From: Diadema setosum
Lineage: Eukaryota; Echinodermata; Echinoidea; Diadematoida; Diadematidae
NCBI GenBank assembly: GCA_033980235.1
Contig: CM067075.1
Span: 19,232,844-19,296,843, forward strand
Length of the DNA stretch: 64,000 nucleotides
Direction: 5' to 3'
The notes under the pieces are model-generated. The model made no database searches, was not told the DNA's origin, and worked only from the letters and a program-made list of their open reading frames with translations. Positions 37,998-49,683 of this stretch are shown one piece after another. Each line of letters opens with the position of its first letter. Within the stretch, counting starts at the first letter, position 1. The position numbers were made by a program, and so were the translations under genes.

Positions 37998-38210
37998 CTG
38001 TAAAACACAATATTTTTGCAGCATGAAATTTTCGCGAAATCGAGCTGAGGGCCTTTTTCGCGGCATGAAATTTTTGCGAGTTGTCTCTAACATTCAATGC
38101 GTATAGTGTAGACAAGGACATTCACATGCATTTTAATTTCATGAATCTTGGCTCTCGCGAAACTTGCAAAATTAAAATGCAGGTGAAAATTCCTCGTTTT
38201 ACACACGGTA
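37998..38210. mobile_element. Second copy of the CTGTAAAAC MITE
   Basis: It begins CTGTAAAACAC after TA (37996-37997) and ends near GTTTTACACAC; the right end is diverged. The core with TGTCTCTAACATTCAATGCG and TAGTGTAGACAAGGAC is the reverse complement of the core of the copy at 2249-2457. Confidence 0.7.
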
Positions 38211-38379
38211 CTTTTATATTTATATATTATATGTATATACACAAAAAAAAACTTACTGAAAATGCAAGTGCCTCGAATAGCTAGTTTCCCATGAATGTAA
38301 CACTCATTAGTCTTGGTGCCCATATTATCATTTCTTTTTTTTTAAAGGAATAAATATCATACCATGGGGTTGGAGTTAA

Positions 38380-39163
38380 GGCCCGGTCCCACTGCACTTA
38401 CGGATGCAAAGAGGATGTAAAGCGTACAAAAAATCTTGCCATCCGTTGTAAAACGCTACGAATCTGCTGTGTACCCATCGCATACGTGTTTCATCCGCTC
38501 TATCCATCGAGCATCCGTCCACTGTGATTTCATCCGCGCAAAAAGTTTTAAGCTGCTTAAAACTTTTAGAACGGATGAACTTTCCGCTGTGTACGATGTA
38601 AATCCGCGACATACGAGCAACAAACGTTGTATGTCCGTGCGGCATCCCTTAAACATCCGCTGCATCCTCTCTCCATCCTCTGGGCATCCTCGCAACTCAC
38701 ATCCGCTGCAGCTAAAAACGGAAAGAGGGAGGAAAGATATGGTACGTGGAACGTCTTTACATCGTTAATAGCACGTTAATAGAAAGGATGTAAGCGTATG
38801 CATCTCGTATATAAAGCATTTCGAAAGCATCCCCCCTGCATCCGCTCTGCATCCGCTCTGCATCCACTCTGCATCTGCTTTTTCTGCTATGCGTCCATTT
38901 CGCAATTATCTCCGGTAACCCCTTCGGAGCTGTCATCCCCTTCCATCCGCTTTCATCCGCTAGGCTGCCGATGAACATCCGTATAACATCCCCGCTACAT
39001 ACTGCCCACGTCCGTTCTATTTCCGTTCTGTTACCGCCAATTTTCGCCAAGTTTGTCAATTTCTGGAGCGGATGAAAGCGGATGAAGCCATCCCCGAAAT
39101 TTTGCTCGTCCGCTGTGTCCTTTCTGCATACGCTTTATGTCCGTCGGCCAGTGGGACCGGGCC
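38380..39163. mobile_element. TTAA-flanked foldback element rich in CATCCGC motifs, 784 bp
   Basis: The ends are GGCCCGGTCCCACTG and CAGTGGGACCGGGCC, an exact 15-base inverted repeat, with TTAA on both sides (38376-38379 and 39164-39167). TTAA duplication is characteristic of piggyBac-type transposases, though other groups also use it. The interior is saturated with ATCCGC/GCGGAT-type hexamers, including several CATCCGCTCTG copies around 38838-38880. It is non-coding. Confidence 0.8.
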
Positions 39164-40685
39164 TTAAGACCTTATAGTTAAAAGAGAGGAATAAAATGCC
39201 CTGGTTTGAAAGACTCCATGATGCATCATGACAACAAATAAAAGGTAGCCCAAAGAATAGCAGTTTGGCAATGCTGTTGGATAGTGATATTAGTGAATAT
39301 AGATATTTTGATTGTCATGGTAATACATACTACAGCTGATTTGACAAAGTAGTTCTGTCTTTATAATTATTATGCATCCTTAAATTTTGTAACTAAAGTA
39401 AACTCATGGAGATGCAAACAAAACATGCAAAGTAAAATACTAGATATTGAACTTCTGAAGATAGGCCTGCTGTTGCATGCATTACAGACATGTAACAGAC
39501 ATGAAAAAAAAATATATATCCTCGAAACTACACAAATGGAATATTTCTAAAGAATAAATATGCATGACTGAATCCAAAATGAAAAAAAAAACCCAACCTT
39601 ATATTTCAACATCTTTGTCGGATATGAAAGCCTCTAGTAAAAGGAAAAGATGCCCAAAGTGATAAATTCTCCCATTTTCGCCTCCCTCTACATTCTCTAC
39701 GAGTCACAGTGTTTACATCAGGTAGCCATTCTGCTACAACAAGCAGGCACAATGGTATTATTATGGAGGGATAAACTTTGAAAATTGGAGCAAATTCACC
39801 TCACTTCCCCTGTGGGTGTAAACCACATTGTTAGCGATGTTGATGCACTCATTTTGTGACAAGCCTAATTTGATGAAGTGTGCACCCATGCTCAGCTTCA
39901 TCCTATTAGCACTAAAATGGTGCATGGGTTATAAGTAGCCTGGGTATGGCTGACCAGTTTTTTCCCCCCTGCACACCTGATGTTGTGGAATACCAAGCAC
40001 TAGTGCCAGCCGCATTTGTGTTTTATCCTGATATCTCACTCTATGTAATATGACTACTTGCAATTGAGGGTACGAGCTGGCTTGCTACCACACCAAAATG
40101 TAGATGAGCTTTGATAAACATATTAGTATTTTGTAAAAATACAGCTGAAAAAAAAAAATGAATGAGACATTTAGGCCTATTAAACAAATTCAGATGGATG
40201 GACTGGATTTGTTCTGCATTGGTAGACAGTGCATCAAATATTGTAAACGAAAGAACTGTCTGATGTTGAAGTAAATGCAGAAGTATGATGATATTGGTAT
40301 TTACATTTTAACATTAAATTTCCAACATAACTTTCTCTGCTGCATTTTCAGTACATGCAGAGGCTTAAGACACCAATACTCAAATCTCCTTGTGTGCTGC
40401 TACTTTTTCAAAATTGTATTTCTTTATTTTTATGTGAAATAGAAACAGAAATAACAGGAACTAGACTTGGAATTTGTCAACACTGACAAATTAGGTGATC
40501 CGATCTATTGGGAAATCAATGATTTGAGTCCTGATCCCAATAGGCATGACCATACAGGTTTCATCTGTGTTGAGGGGACATTGGCCATGTGATGTTTGGC
40601 GTCTCATTTAGAAAAGGGAGTCAGACCTGCCGTCTTTGGTACCGAATTCCGTATGCACTAACGAAGATACAGAATGAAGTATATT

Positions 40686-41418
40686 TGACCTTTGACCCCA
40701 TTTTGCACACCAAAGATGGCATCTGAACAAAAAGTAGTTATTTTGTGAAATGATTCTTGTAAAATGGTCTTTGCGTGTGCAAAATATGGGAAAGATCGGA
40801 CAAGACTCCAATTCACCAAGATACACGATAAAACATTTATGACCTTTGACCCTAATTTACATACCCAAGATGGTGTCCGATCAAGTAGTTGTCATTTTAT
40901 GAAATAATGTACGTGACATGAACTAAACATGTGCAAAATATGGGGGTGATAGAGGCTGTTTTTCTTGAGTTATTGCAAAGAAAGTTGCAGAAAGAAAGAA
41001 ATATCTCAGTACATCGAAGATAAGCTTTAATTTCAACCAAGTTTTTCAGCATGATCCAGACATCGTATGAAAAAACAAAAGGCACATTTCTGATAGCGCA
41101 AAGTCTCAGCTACAACATATTAAAATCTGGGAGAAATTTACCGAAGGGTAAGTGAGCTAGTGCTCGATAAAGACAATCATGTCAACTTTCACATGTAAAA
41201 AAATACCCTCCCATAGAGATAACACGTCATAACAAAGATACAGAAAGAAGTACATATGACCTTTGACCCCACTTTGCACAGACAAGATGGCATCTGAGCA
41301 AAAAGTGGTTATTTTGTGAAATGATCCTTGTAACATGGTCTTTACGTGTGCAAAATATGGGAAAGATAGGACATGTATTTACTAAGATACAGGATGAAAT
41401 ATTTATGACCTTTGACCC
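40686..41418 (-). promoter_or_regulatory. Four DR1-type nuclear receptor motifs
   Basis: TGACCTTTGACCC occurs at 40686-40698, 40840-40852, 41257-41269 and 41406-41418. Its complement GGGTCAAAGGTCA is a direct repeat of the nuclear-receptor half site spaced by one base (DR1), the class bound by HNF4 and RXR heterodimers. The spacing follows the internal duplications of the host element. Binding or enhancer activity is not shown by sequence. Confidence 0.5.
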
Positions 41419-41973
41419 TAATTTACATACCCAAGATGGTGTCTGATCAAGTAGTTGTTATTTTATGAAATAATGTACGTAATATGAACTAAACATGTGC
41501 AAAATATGGGCGTGATAGGGGCTGTCTTTCTTGAGTTATTGCAAAGAAAGTTGCAGAAAGGAAGAAATATCTCAATACATCGAAGATAAGCTTTAATTTC
41601 AACCAAATTTTTTGATGTGATGCCGACGTCGTATGACAAAATAAAGGGCACACTAACGATAGCCCAAAGTCTCAGCTACAACATATTAAAATTTGGGAGA
41701 AATTCACCGAAGCATAAGTGAGATAGTGCTCGAGAAAGATAGTCTTGTCAATTTTCATTTCCAGAAAAACTGCACTCCCATAGAGATAACACGTAAACTG
41801 GTCAAATTTGATAGGATTACTTTGAATCCATTTTTACGAGGTGATGCCGTCATCCAATCAAAATGCTATTATTATATTAATGAAAGAGCATTTAATAAGC
41901 TACAACATACTAAAATTTGTGTGAAAATTGGCAAAGGATAAGTGAGATACGCTCGAGTGAACTTGAAATTTGA

Positions 41974-42627
41974 TGACGTCATTTTGAAAATTTACTTTTT
42001 TTTACTTTATTAAGAAATTTGATATCTTTTAATCATTTTGCCAGCATTGCCAACCCATGAAATGACATGTACAACTCATCAGCTTTTAGAATATGTAAAG
42101 AAACTGGGGGGTCACCGTCCATCCTGACGAGTAAAATCGGATTCAAAATTGGCGGTTTTTTGGCATAGTTCCACTGTATATCGCCATTGACGCACGCACG
42201 GAATTTCAACTTTGACGGGCTCGTATGACGTCATATTGGGTCGGATTGACTTGAAACTTGGTAGAAATATTCCTTGACATTTCAGGCATGCGATCCGTGT
42301 GAAAAAATGGGAAATTTCTATTGCATATGAGCTGTGCGTGCGTATGTGCGCGCGCGCGTACGCGTCCGTCCGATTTTTTCAATTTTTCAAAAAATGCTCC
42401 AAATGGTCTGAAACGTGTGCAAAAAAAAATTCAGCTCGATTTGAGCATACAAATATTTCAACGCGCGCGTATGCGCACGTTTTAAGGGTATAGATGAATT
42501 TTGAGAATATGAGTAGAATCAGCTTAATTTGAACTATATGTGACGTAAATTTCATTGAAAAATTCCATTCCATTAATGAGATATGAATGAGAATGTGTTT
42601 TTATATAATGACGTCATAGTGACGTCA
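41974..42627. promoter_or_regulatory. Four perfect TGACGTCA (CRE) palindromes
   Basis: The full cAMP-response-element octamer TGACGTCA occurs at 41974-41981, 42226-42233, 42609-42616 and 42620-42627 in one 650-bp stretch of the same transposon. This is the consensus site for CREB/ATF factors. Function is inferred only. Confidence 0.5.
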
Positions 42628-45250
42628 CGGTCGACTGATCACTTTGATTTTAGTTCGATTGTCGTCTTTCGGACACGATACATATATGGTATAAGTTTGA
42701 CATTCATAGGCAATGCACTTTCTGAGCTTATCTCTACACAACTTTTGAGGAGAAATAAAGAAAGAATCAGTACAGATACAGAAGGTGATCCGAAGGATAC
42801 TCGGATCACCTAATTAAATAGCCAATATCAATCTTACAATACTTTAGCTATAAAGTAGATTTTAGAGTCGATATACAAAAAGAAATGTCTATCTAAAAAT
42901 ATCGTAAAGGACACCATATACTTATCATGAACATGTATGCAATATCATCAGCTGCAAACATCAGTAAAGCATGTTTTGACCTCTTTTTTTGGTTTAGAGA
43001 TCACAGATCAGTGATAATGTGAGCAGAGCAGGGAATATAATATAACATTAAATGTTGCTCTCACACTGACCTTACATTACATGTTTCTCATGTCTTAATG
43101 TCGTAGTCAGTTTTCATTTGGTTACCAAATGAAACAGGCCATGGTCAGTATCGTACTGGCCTTAAATATCCATAAGCCCATTATGTAGGAAACATGGTGA
43201 TTTCACATCATGCAAGACACTTGCCGGATGACAGCTGGTGGGTGTGTAATGAAAGCCTTGAGAGAACATCTTGTAGCCATGGCAACAGTAAATGCACTGA
43301 CTAGAGGCAAAGTTCAATGGAAATCACCTCCAACACAGAGTGACATGGAGAGTGCAGTGTAAGGCTCTCCTCTTAGCTGAACCTTTCCTCTGGCTAATGT
43401 CTCCAGTGGGTCATGTCTCACCCGACCCGTCGTGCACATTGCCTGTGGTTATTTTGGTTTCAAGATTTAGCAGGTTTTGTCGTAATTCCTGGACAGGCAT
43501 TGCCTTATTGTGGGTAATGAATCCCAAGGAAGGATTAAGCTTTGTGTGTTTGTGTGTGTGTGTGTGATAATAAACACTAACTTTGACAGAAGATTCAAAA
43601 CCCTGTATTCTTGTTTGACAATAATTTCATTTAGGGATTGCCACTTTGTCTTTTTGCTTTATTTTATTTATTTATTCAATTTCATTTTATTATTATTATT
43701 TTTTTTTTTTTGGGGGGGGGGGGGTTGCAGAGGCTCTATAAACAATCACTTACACAAAGGAAAGACTGCTTTACAGGATTGTCATTAGAGACATAGGCCC
43801 TAAACAAATAAAATGAAACAAAATAAATATTCTAATGAATATGTGCAAATGAAGAGAGAGATCAGAGTGAGGGTGAGTGAGAGCGTGACAGACAATAAAT
43901 GCTTGCAGATTTGATAGACTGTTGAATATGTAATGCCTATTTAGTTTTCAATCATGAAATGTGAAGCGTGACCCAATTTCAATCTCTTCATCGGTAATGG
44001 TTCATGATATTGAATTAAATGCCTTGGTTTGCGCACCAATTGATACTGGACAGTCTTGGGTGGAATTAGGCTCCTAGCTGACTATCTGACGTGGACAATT
44101 CAAGTCAATTAGGAATTCTTTAGAAACCTGAGCACACCGACATCACTTGATATGAGCAAGAATGTCAGGAGGAAGAAGCGATGGCAACAATCAACTTTAA
44201 ATAGTGAGAGCTGGGAAGAGATGAAGCAAAAAAGTGAAGTATACATTGGCCTGTCAATTTCCTGGATACTCGGTGGCATACCAAATTTTCATCACTTAGT
44301 GTCAGATAATATCAATTAAAAGATTGTTGTTTTTTTTTCAAAGGAGAGTGATTTATCATGATGGACATATAGAATGCATAAGAGGAAAGAAGTGCAATTT
44401 AGCAGTGGAAACTTGAATAGATAAGCGTTTTGATCATCAGATTGCGATGATGTCTGAGCTGTTTCAAAGTTTGCGTTCAGTAGATATATACATTGCGCAA
44501 AACATTGTATCCATCCGATACATGTAATGTTACTTGTGCAGAAATCTGTGTCCTGCACATTGGAGGTATGCAGGTGATAGCTAGAGATCTATGCTTGACA
44601 TTTGAGTCTGCAAAGGCTTCATGATAGAGGAACACAACAACTCCTGGCTATATAACCATTAGCAGTTTACCAATCACTGTTTTCTCGTCATACTGCTCTA
44701 TTTGTGATCTCATTCAAATGCTCAGCATTAGATCGAGATGGAGTTTGGATACTCTGGTAAAATCACAAAAAAGTAGAGCTATATGGGAGGATTTGGGAAA
44801 AAATATCCTGTAGAGCTTCTAATATGGAAGGATACTTTGTCTTGATTTACTTTGTGTATGTTTCAGAAGCCAAGCTGTAGGTTGATATGATTTTATCTGA
44901 CTTAGATGGGATCTCATAGTCAAACAGTATTTCCATTTAATGTACTTCACCCAGCTGATATAGAAATATTTTAAATCTTGTGATTCATCAAGTGGAAAAA
45001 ATGAAGTCATAGAAATGAGAAAGGAAATGGAAAATTCAAATTAATAGGTCATACATAATCATGCATGGTGATTGAAATTCATGGATTGTTAAGACTTCAT
45101 CAATCTTTCCATCTGATGGAATATTTTTCATCAACTGTCTTTACAATTGACCATGAAAGTATAAAGAATGATAACATTTATTGTACATTTCATCTCTCTT
45201 TGCAAAGTAAATCTTTGCATATAGCCATTTAAAAAGCAACATTAATTCCA

Positions 45251-45461
45251 TTCAAATTCATGAAATTCTTCCATTGAGATGTTTTCATTGCAACTGATTG
45301 ACAAATTGCCCTACATCGACATAAATAAGCACTGACTTGATCAGTGTTTTAGTAGTAGCCATGATAAAAAATCATGGGCGTACATACTTGAGCAGGATTC
45401 GAACCTACGACCTCCTGATCTCCGGATAGGCGTCATCTCCACTAGACCATGGAGCTTCCAC
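45251..45461 (-). mobile_element. tRNA-derived SINE, minus strand
   Basis: Read on the minus strand, a tRNA-like head has A box TGGTCTAGTGG (complement of 45439-45449) and B box GGTTCGAATCC (complement of 45395-45405), 33 bases apart. The body continues to about 45251. It is not a plausible functional tRNA gene because an acceptor stem does not form with the downstream sequence. A partial second copy follows at 45518-45668. Confidence 0.75.
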
Positions 45462-45517
45462 CTGACAGCAAGTGGTGGTTCTAATCCTTTTAGCATGCAG
45501 CGGGTACTGCGTAATTA

Positions 45518-45668
45518 TTCAAATTCATGAAGTTCTTCCGTCGAGGTGTTTTCATTGCAACTGATTGACATCAATGTAAATAAGCATTGAATTGATCAGT
45601 AGTAGCCATGATAAAAAATCATGGGCGTACATACTCGAGCAGGATTCGAACCAACGACCTCCTGATCC
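45518..45668 (-). mobile_element. Second, 5'-truncated copy of the same SINE
   Basis: The same order of blocks (TTCAAATTCATGA, TTTTCATTGCAACTGATTGACA, CATGATAAAAAATCATGGGCG, GAGCAGGATTCGAACC) repeats the copy at 45251-45461. It stops after the B box, lacking the A box, as expected for 5' truncation or a local duplication. Confidence 0.75.
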
Positions 45669-46520
45669 AAATCAGTTGTTGATTTAAGTACATCATTGCT
45701 CTTGATAGCTTGATGGTCCTCAGACTAATCTTGTACAACCTACAATGACATTGTTCTTTTGTATGCTAACTTTATAAATTAACAAAAACTTTATGGTTAC
45801 GGAATCAACATTGTATGTGTTTATTATAGGCCTTAAAATGTATTTTTGTCAATGCTAAATTTGTTTTATATGGAATGAGAATATGTAATTAGTCAGCTAT
45901 AATGTCTGTGTGTGCAAGAATTTCTTTGTGCTAATGCAATGTAATTACTGGGCATATGGTCAATGACAAATATTTCCTTGTAGATGCAGTCAGCTATAGC
46001 AATAAGTTGGCCTGATGCTGCAGCATGAATTTGGTTAATTGTCCTTGACAAGTAGTCATGAGGGTTTATGGTAACTAGACTGGTCTAACTGATTATTGTC
46101 AGAATGAGATGTCAGGAATTCAGGTAAGGAGTAACATTGCATGACACATGCAAACTACTGTATCTCTATTCTGTCATGACCTACACAATGGTTTCCAGAC
46201 ACCAGTCTTTACTTTATATGACTTCAGTACAAGGTTACCGATTCATTGGATTCCACTGATCTCAAATAACATGGAAAGCTTCAGTGATTTGAGCTCCATG
46301 TTGTCCTTGGATATATTACATGATTTGGTCTATACATTTGTTCACAATGAAGGGTATAAGAATGTTGTGCAACAGGAATTTGATATCAGAGAGATCAAAC
46401 TTACTATCTGTTTAAAGTTGAAGTTACTGTTAAAATGTTCCCTGTCTGCAGGAGAATTAGAAACAGAAGCTTGTCTTTTAGCTCTCTCTATTTTTCCAGG
46501 TAGTCTCCATCCCTTATTAA

Positions 46521-46605
46521 CCCGTTGAGGACGAGTCCCGAGTATACTTTGGCAAGGGTCTATGGGAAATGCATGTTGTGGCAAAATCAGTCCGTCCTCA
46601 ACGGG
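46521..46605 (+). mobile_element. 85-bp TTAA foldback MITE, copy 1
   Basis: CCCGTTGAGGACG at the left and CGTCCTCAACGGG at the right, flanked by TTAA on both sides. The core has TCTATGGGAAATGC. It is exactly the same length as the copies at 55343 and 55625. Confidence 0.85.
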
Positions 46606-46952
46606 TTAATGTCTTTTTTTTTCTTCTGTTACAAACCCTTTCCATCTAGAGAGGTGCTAGGCTGGCATAGTACCTCCTTGCTCCAACTCAGCTGGTTATG
46701 TATAAGAGAGTGAGTAAAATGGAATGTCCTTGTCTGTGTGTTTTAAACTGTTTATTGCAGAGTGTAGCTTGCCTCCCTCTGTTTATCATAAGCATGGAGT
46801 CTCAAAATGAACACAAAATGCTTTGCCAGAAAAATGAAAGACTGTTTCTTATCACACATTTCATCATTTTTTGTGATCAATATTGGCAGTTAGATTGCTT
46901 CATACACGAGCTTTCTGGATTGCGTATGAAAATTATAGTTTCATTGTTAGTA

Positions 46953-47501
46953 CAGTACTCTCCGCATAATCGGGTAGGCTCGGGCAGAGCGTTTCTTACC
47001 CGATTAAGCGGAGTACCCGATTAACAGAAGAACACGTCTCATTCACAATTGACACACACAGTGTGTATGTACATGCATTGTACATACACACAGTGTGTAT
47101 GTACATGCATTGTACACTGCACCAAACACCTACACTGTATGCTTAACACTCGTGCTTGCACGGCACATTATACATACCTTGCACTTACTCAGTCACGAGC
47201 AAGAATTTACACTCTTTTTATGGACAAAATTAATCACTCCCCAAATGGTCCATCTTCTTTGCAAATTAGGCAGAGAAGGCGATTAGCCGTGGAAAATTTG
47301 ACATTCATGATTTCTTAAAGTGTTATATCTACTATAAAATGTGGGTAGAAAGTAGATAACAAGGAAATTATGTACCCATTTATGCGGAGAGGCAACCCGA
47401 TTATCAGGTAATTTTAATGTGCATTGGAACTGCTTTTGACATTACTACCCAATTAAACGGGGTACCCGTTTAAGCGATACCCGATTACGCGGAGAGTACT
47501 G
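46953..47501. mobile_element. Pogo-like TIR element, 549 bp
   Basis: It starts CAGTACTCTCCGC and ends GCGGAGAGTACTG, each flanked by TA. The inverted similarity runs on through ATAATCGGG/CCCGATTA, and the motif ACCCGATTA recurs inside. CAGT termini with TA suit the pogo/Tigger group. Near 47054-47115 a unit of about 30 bp containing CACAGTGTGTATGTACATGC is repeated twice. No transposase is present. Confidence 0.75.
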
Positions 47502-49056
47502 TACTAACTATTCTACATAAGAAAGATAATTAAGAGAAAATTACTGTCAGTAATGATGCTGATGTGAACACACTCTATGTGTGATCTGATCTATGAATTG
47601 CCATTTTTATAATTGATACAGGTTTGGAAATAGCTCATATATGCCATAAATGTGCTATTTGGCTTTCAAGATAATGAAAAACAAAAACAGAGAAATCCTT
47701 GAATCTGCCATCCTTCCAGTTGATTTTGAAGTACATGAGCTGCATCAAACAGCATTCATATAATATATCAAGAATATACAGCCATAAACAAGCAGGTTAA
47801 TGTTTCTTATTATGAAAACATATTGAAACTTAATATGGTTAATCAAAATTAATTGACAGAAACTGCAACATGTATCAAAATGTAATCTTTATTATGTATA
47901 AACACCCTTTATCCCTAAGTTTTGTTGTTTAGCAGATTATTGATAGAGGGTTTTCACACTTCATTCATATTTAGAGTGAAAAGCTGTTCTGACATACAAG
48001 TTAGTCTCTTCAACCACTCATTGCAAATAATTCATTCCATACAACACCTGAGTCACTATAACACCATGACCCACAATTCAACATGCAATCTGCTGATGTG
48101 CTCTCTGGCAAAGGGAGAAAAATATAGAGAGATAGATAGATTGGGGGGGGGGGGGAAGATGAAACAAAAGTCTTAATTGAGCTGATTAAAACTAAATGCT
48201 ATTTCACCATGTTCTGAAATTAAATCCATCAGCATGGTAATGACCTTCCTCATTTTTTCATATGTCTTCATAAGACAACCTGAAAGAAAGATACGGTCAT
48301 TTTTTTTTTTTTCATCAAGACAAACCATAACATTTCATTCTGACTTGATGTTGCAATCTTTTCTGCTTTGAAGAAGAGATAGGTGTAACTTTTTTCTTTC
48401 AAATTATATTTATTCATATTCCAAATGATAATAATAACATCAAAATATCAATTTACATGCATAACCAGAGAAAACATCAGGCAAAATCAAGTAAATCATT
48501 TAGAAGATTAAACGAGGATCTGCCAAAACATAATTTGTTTTATACCTCAAGTTCAGGTAGAAACATAAGTAACTCAATTTACATTTTCTGTGACCAACAC
48601 CTACATAAATGTGTAATACTATGTCAATTTATGAATACACCAAAAAGCTATATTCATAAAATTGTCCATTTTGTCTATTTCATTGCACTTTATAAAAGTG
48701 CAATATTGATGTTGTAATAAATCATATCCAACTCTTTAGAAATAATTCTTTTAAATTTATTATCTTTTATTTTAACCAAGTTACATACAAAACGGTTATT
48801 CCAAGTTACACTTGTATCTTCATCCCATGTATACCCTTTGATGAATTGTCTCATGATGTCTCCGTGTGTGTCATGATGTCTCTTTATGTCTATCATAGCC
48901 AGAGTCAAGACTCTCATGTGGAATATTGAGTGGTATATTTTGTGATTGTGATCCCGAAGGGGTTAAAAGGTTCTACGAGGAAGGAATTATTGAAATCTTG
49001 CTCTCCAGGTTACTATACGTGAATGTTTACACTCTCTGTTTACTCTCCAAAATCAG

Positions 49057-49199
49057 GCCGCTGGATCGGACACCAGAAGACGTGGACATCATCTATTCCC
49101 GGCTGAGCAATCTGAAAGTGTTCACCCGCCTCCCTCCTCTGCTCATTCAACAGATCTGTCGCTTCTCCCAATACGAGGATTTGGACCAGGAAGTCACAC
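49057..49199 (+). CDS. RAPGEF4: EPAC/RAPGEF4-like exchange factor, coding exon 2
   Basis: The acceptor AAAATCAG (ending 49056) and donor GTGAGT (from 49200) define a 143-base exon. Joined to exon 1 it reads Lys, then PLDRTPEDVDIIYSRL, and on to YEDLDQEVT. This matches the start of the first CNB domain of EPAC2, whose human counterpart reads PLERSSEDVDII at the same place. It encodes the N-terminal helical bundle of that domain (about residues 40-86 of the product). It ends one base into a codon, which the next exon completes as Leu. The open frame continues upstream through the acceptor, but that part does not resemble EPAC and is not included. Confidence 0.93.
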
Positions 49200-49598
49200 G
49201 TGAGTGACAATGCCTGATTTAAACCGTGGTGTGCTCATGCAGTCTATTGTCTGCCCCACAGGACTCTTACATACATTATCTTCTTCAGTCTCTTTTAAGT
49301 CTTCCTGTCTGGAATTTAGTCTGACATTATTAGAGGGTTCACCAATGTGAAAAATGCAGAGCTTAGTGGGAGGTACCTGTATTTCTGAGAATGGCTCGTG
49401 TCCTAGCAGAGGCCGAATGTACGAGTCAAACTCATAATTAAAGTCCATCATGTTGTGTCTATAGACCTAGCCAACTAATTGCTAAAGTATGATACTGTTT
49501 TCTTGATGATTAAAGATACCCTCATTTGCAGACTTATATAGCATCATGCTGTCATGGCATTGAGTAGAACAATTCGAGTTTTATCTGCAGTGTGTCCA

Positions 49599-49683
49599 TC
49601 CGTTGAGGACGGTTTGATTTTGCTACAACATGCATTTCCCATAGACGCTTGCCTGAGTATACTTGGGACTCGTCCTCAGCGGG
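49599..49683 (-). mobile_element. 85-bp TTAA foldback MITE, copy 2
   Basis: Opposite orientation to copy 1. The right end keeps GGGTTAA, but the left has lost the flanking TTAA (reads CCATCCGTTGAGG), so it is slightly decayed. The core has GCATTTCCCATAGACG. Confidence 0.8.

Larger units (their letters stand above)
40493..42811. mobile_element. AATT-flanked element with hairpin ends and internal duplications, 2.3 kb
   Basis: The ends are AGGTGATCCGA (40493-40503) and TCGGATCACCT (42801-42811), flanked by AATT. Each end is followed inward by a hairpin. At the left, CTATTGGG pairs with CCCAATAG within about 40 bases. At the right, GGTGATCCGA pairs with TCGGATCACC across 7 bases. A segment of about 500 bp is duplicated with an offset of about 566 bp, so the antisense frames at 40897 and 41463 are near identical, and each half contains two related units about 150 bp apart. 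Neither frame resembles a known protein. It could be a TIR element with 4-bp duplication or a Helitron2/Helentron-like element. Confidence 0.6.
12325..49056 (+). other. Intron 1 of the EPAC-like gene (~36.7 kb)
   Basis: It begins GTAAGT directly after exon 1 and ends CTCTCCAAAATCAG before exon 2. It is phase 2. About 9.4 kb of it is a single recent BEL/Pao insertion, and many other elements listed separately add to its length. Stretches without anything I can name include 14831-17018, 17205-18865, 21630-24255, 39170-40490, 42815-45250 and 47510-49050. They contain scattered ORFs below about 130 codons with no family resemblance. Confidence 0.8.

Noticed and set aside
45395..45461. Possible tRNA gene on the minus strand (good A and B boxes).
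   Set aside because: No pairing acceptor stem, and a second truncated copy with the same downstream body shows it is the head of a SINE.
48926..49056. Upstream extension of the exon 2 open frame, with a Met at 48926.
   Set aside because: It does not resemble EPAC, while the acceptor at 49055-49056 joins exon 1 in the correct phase at the expected residue.
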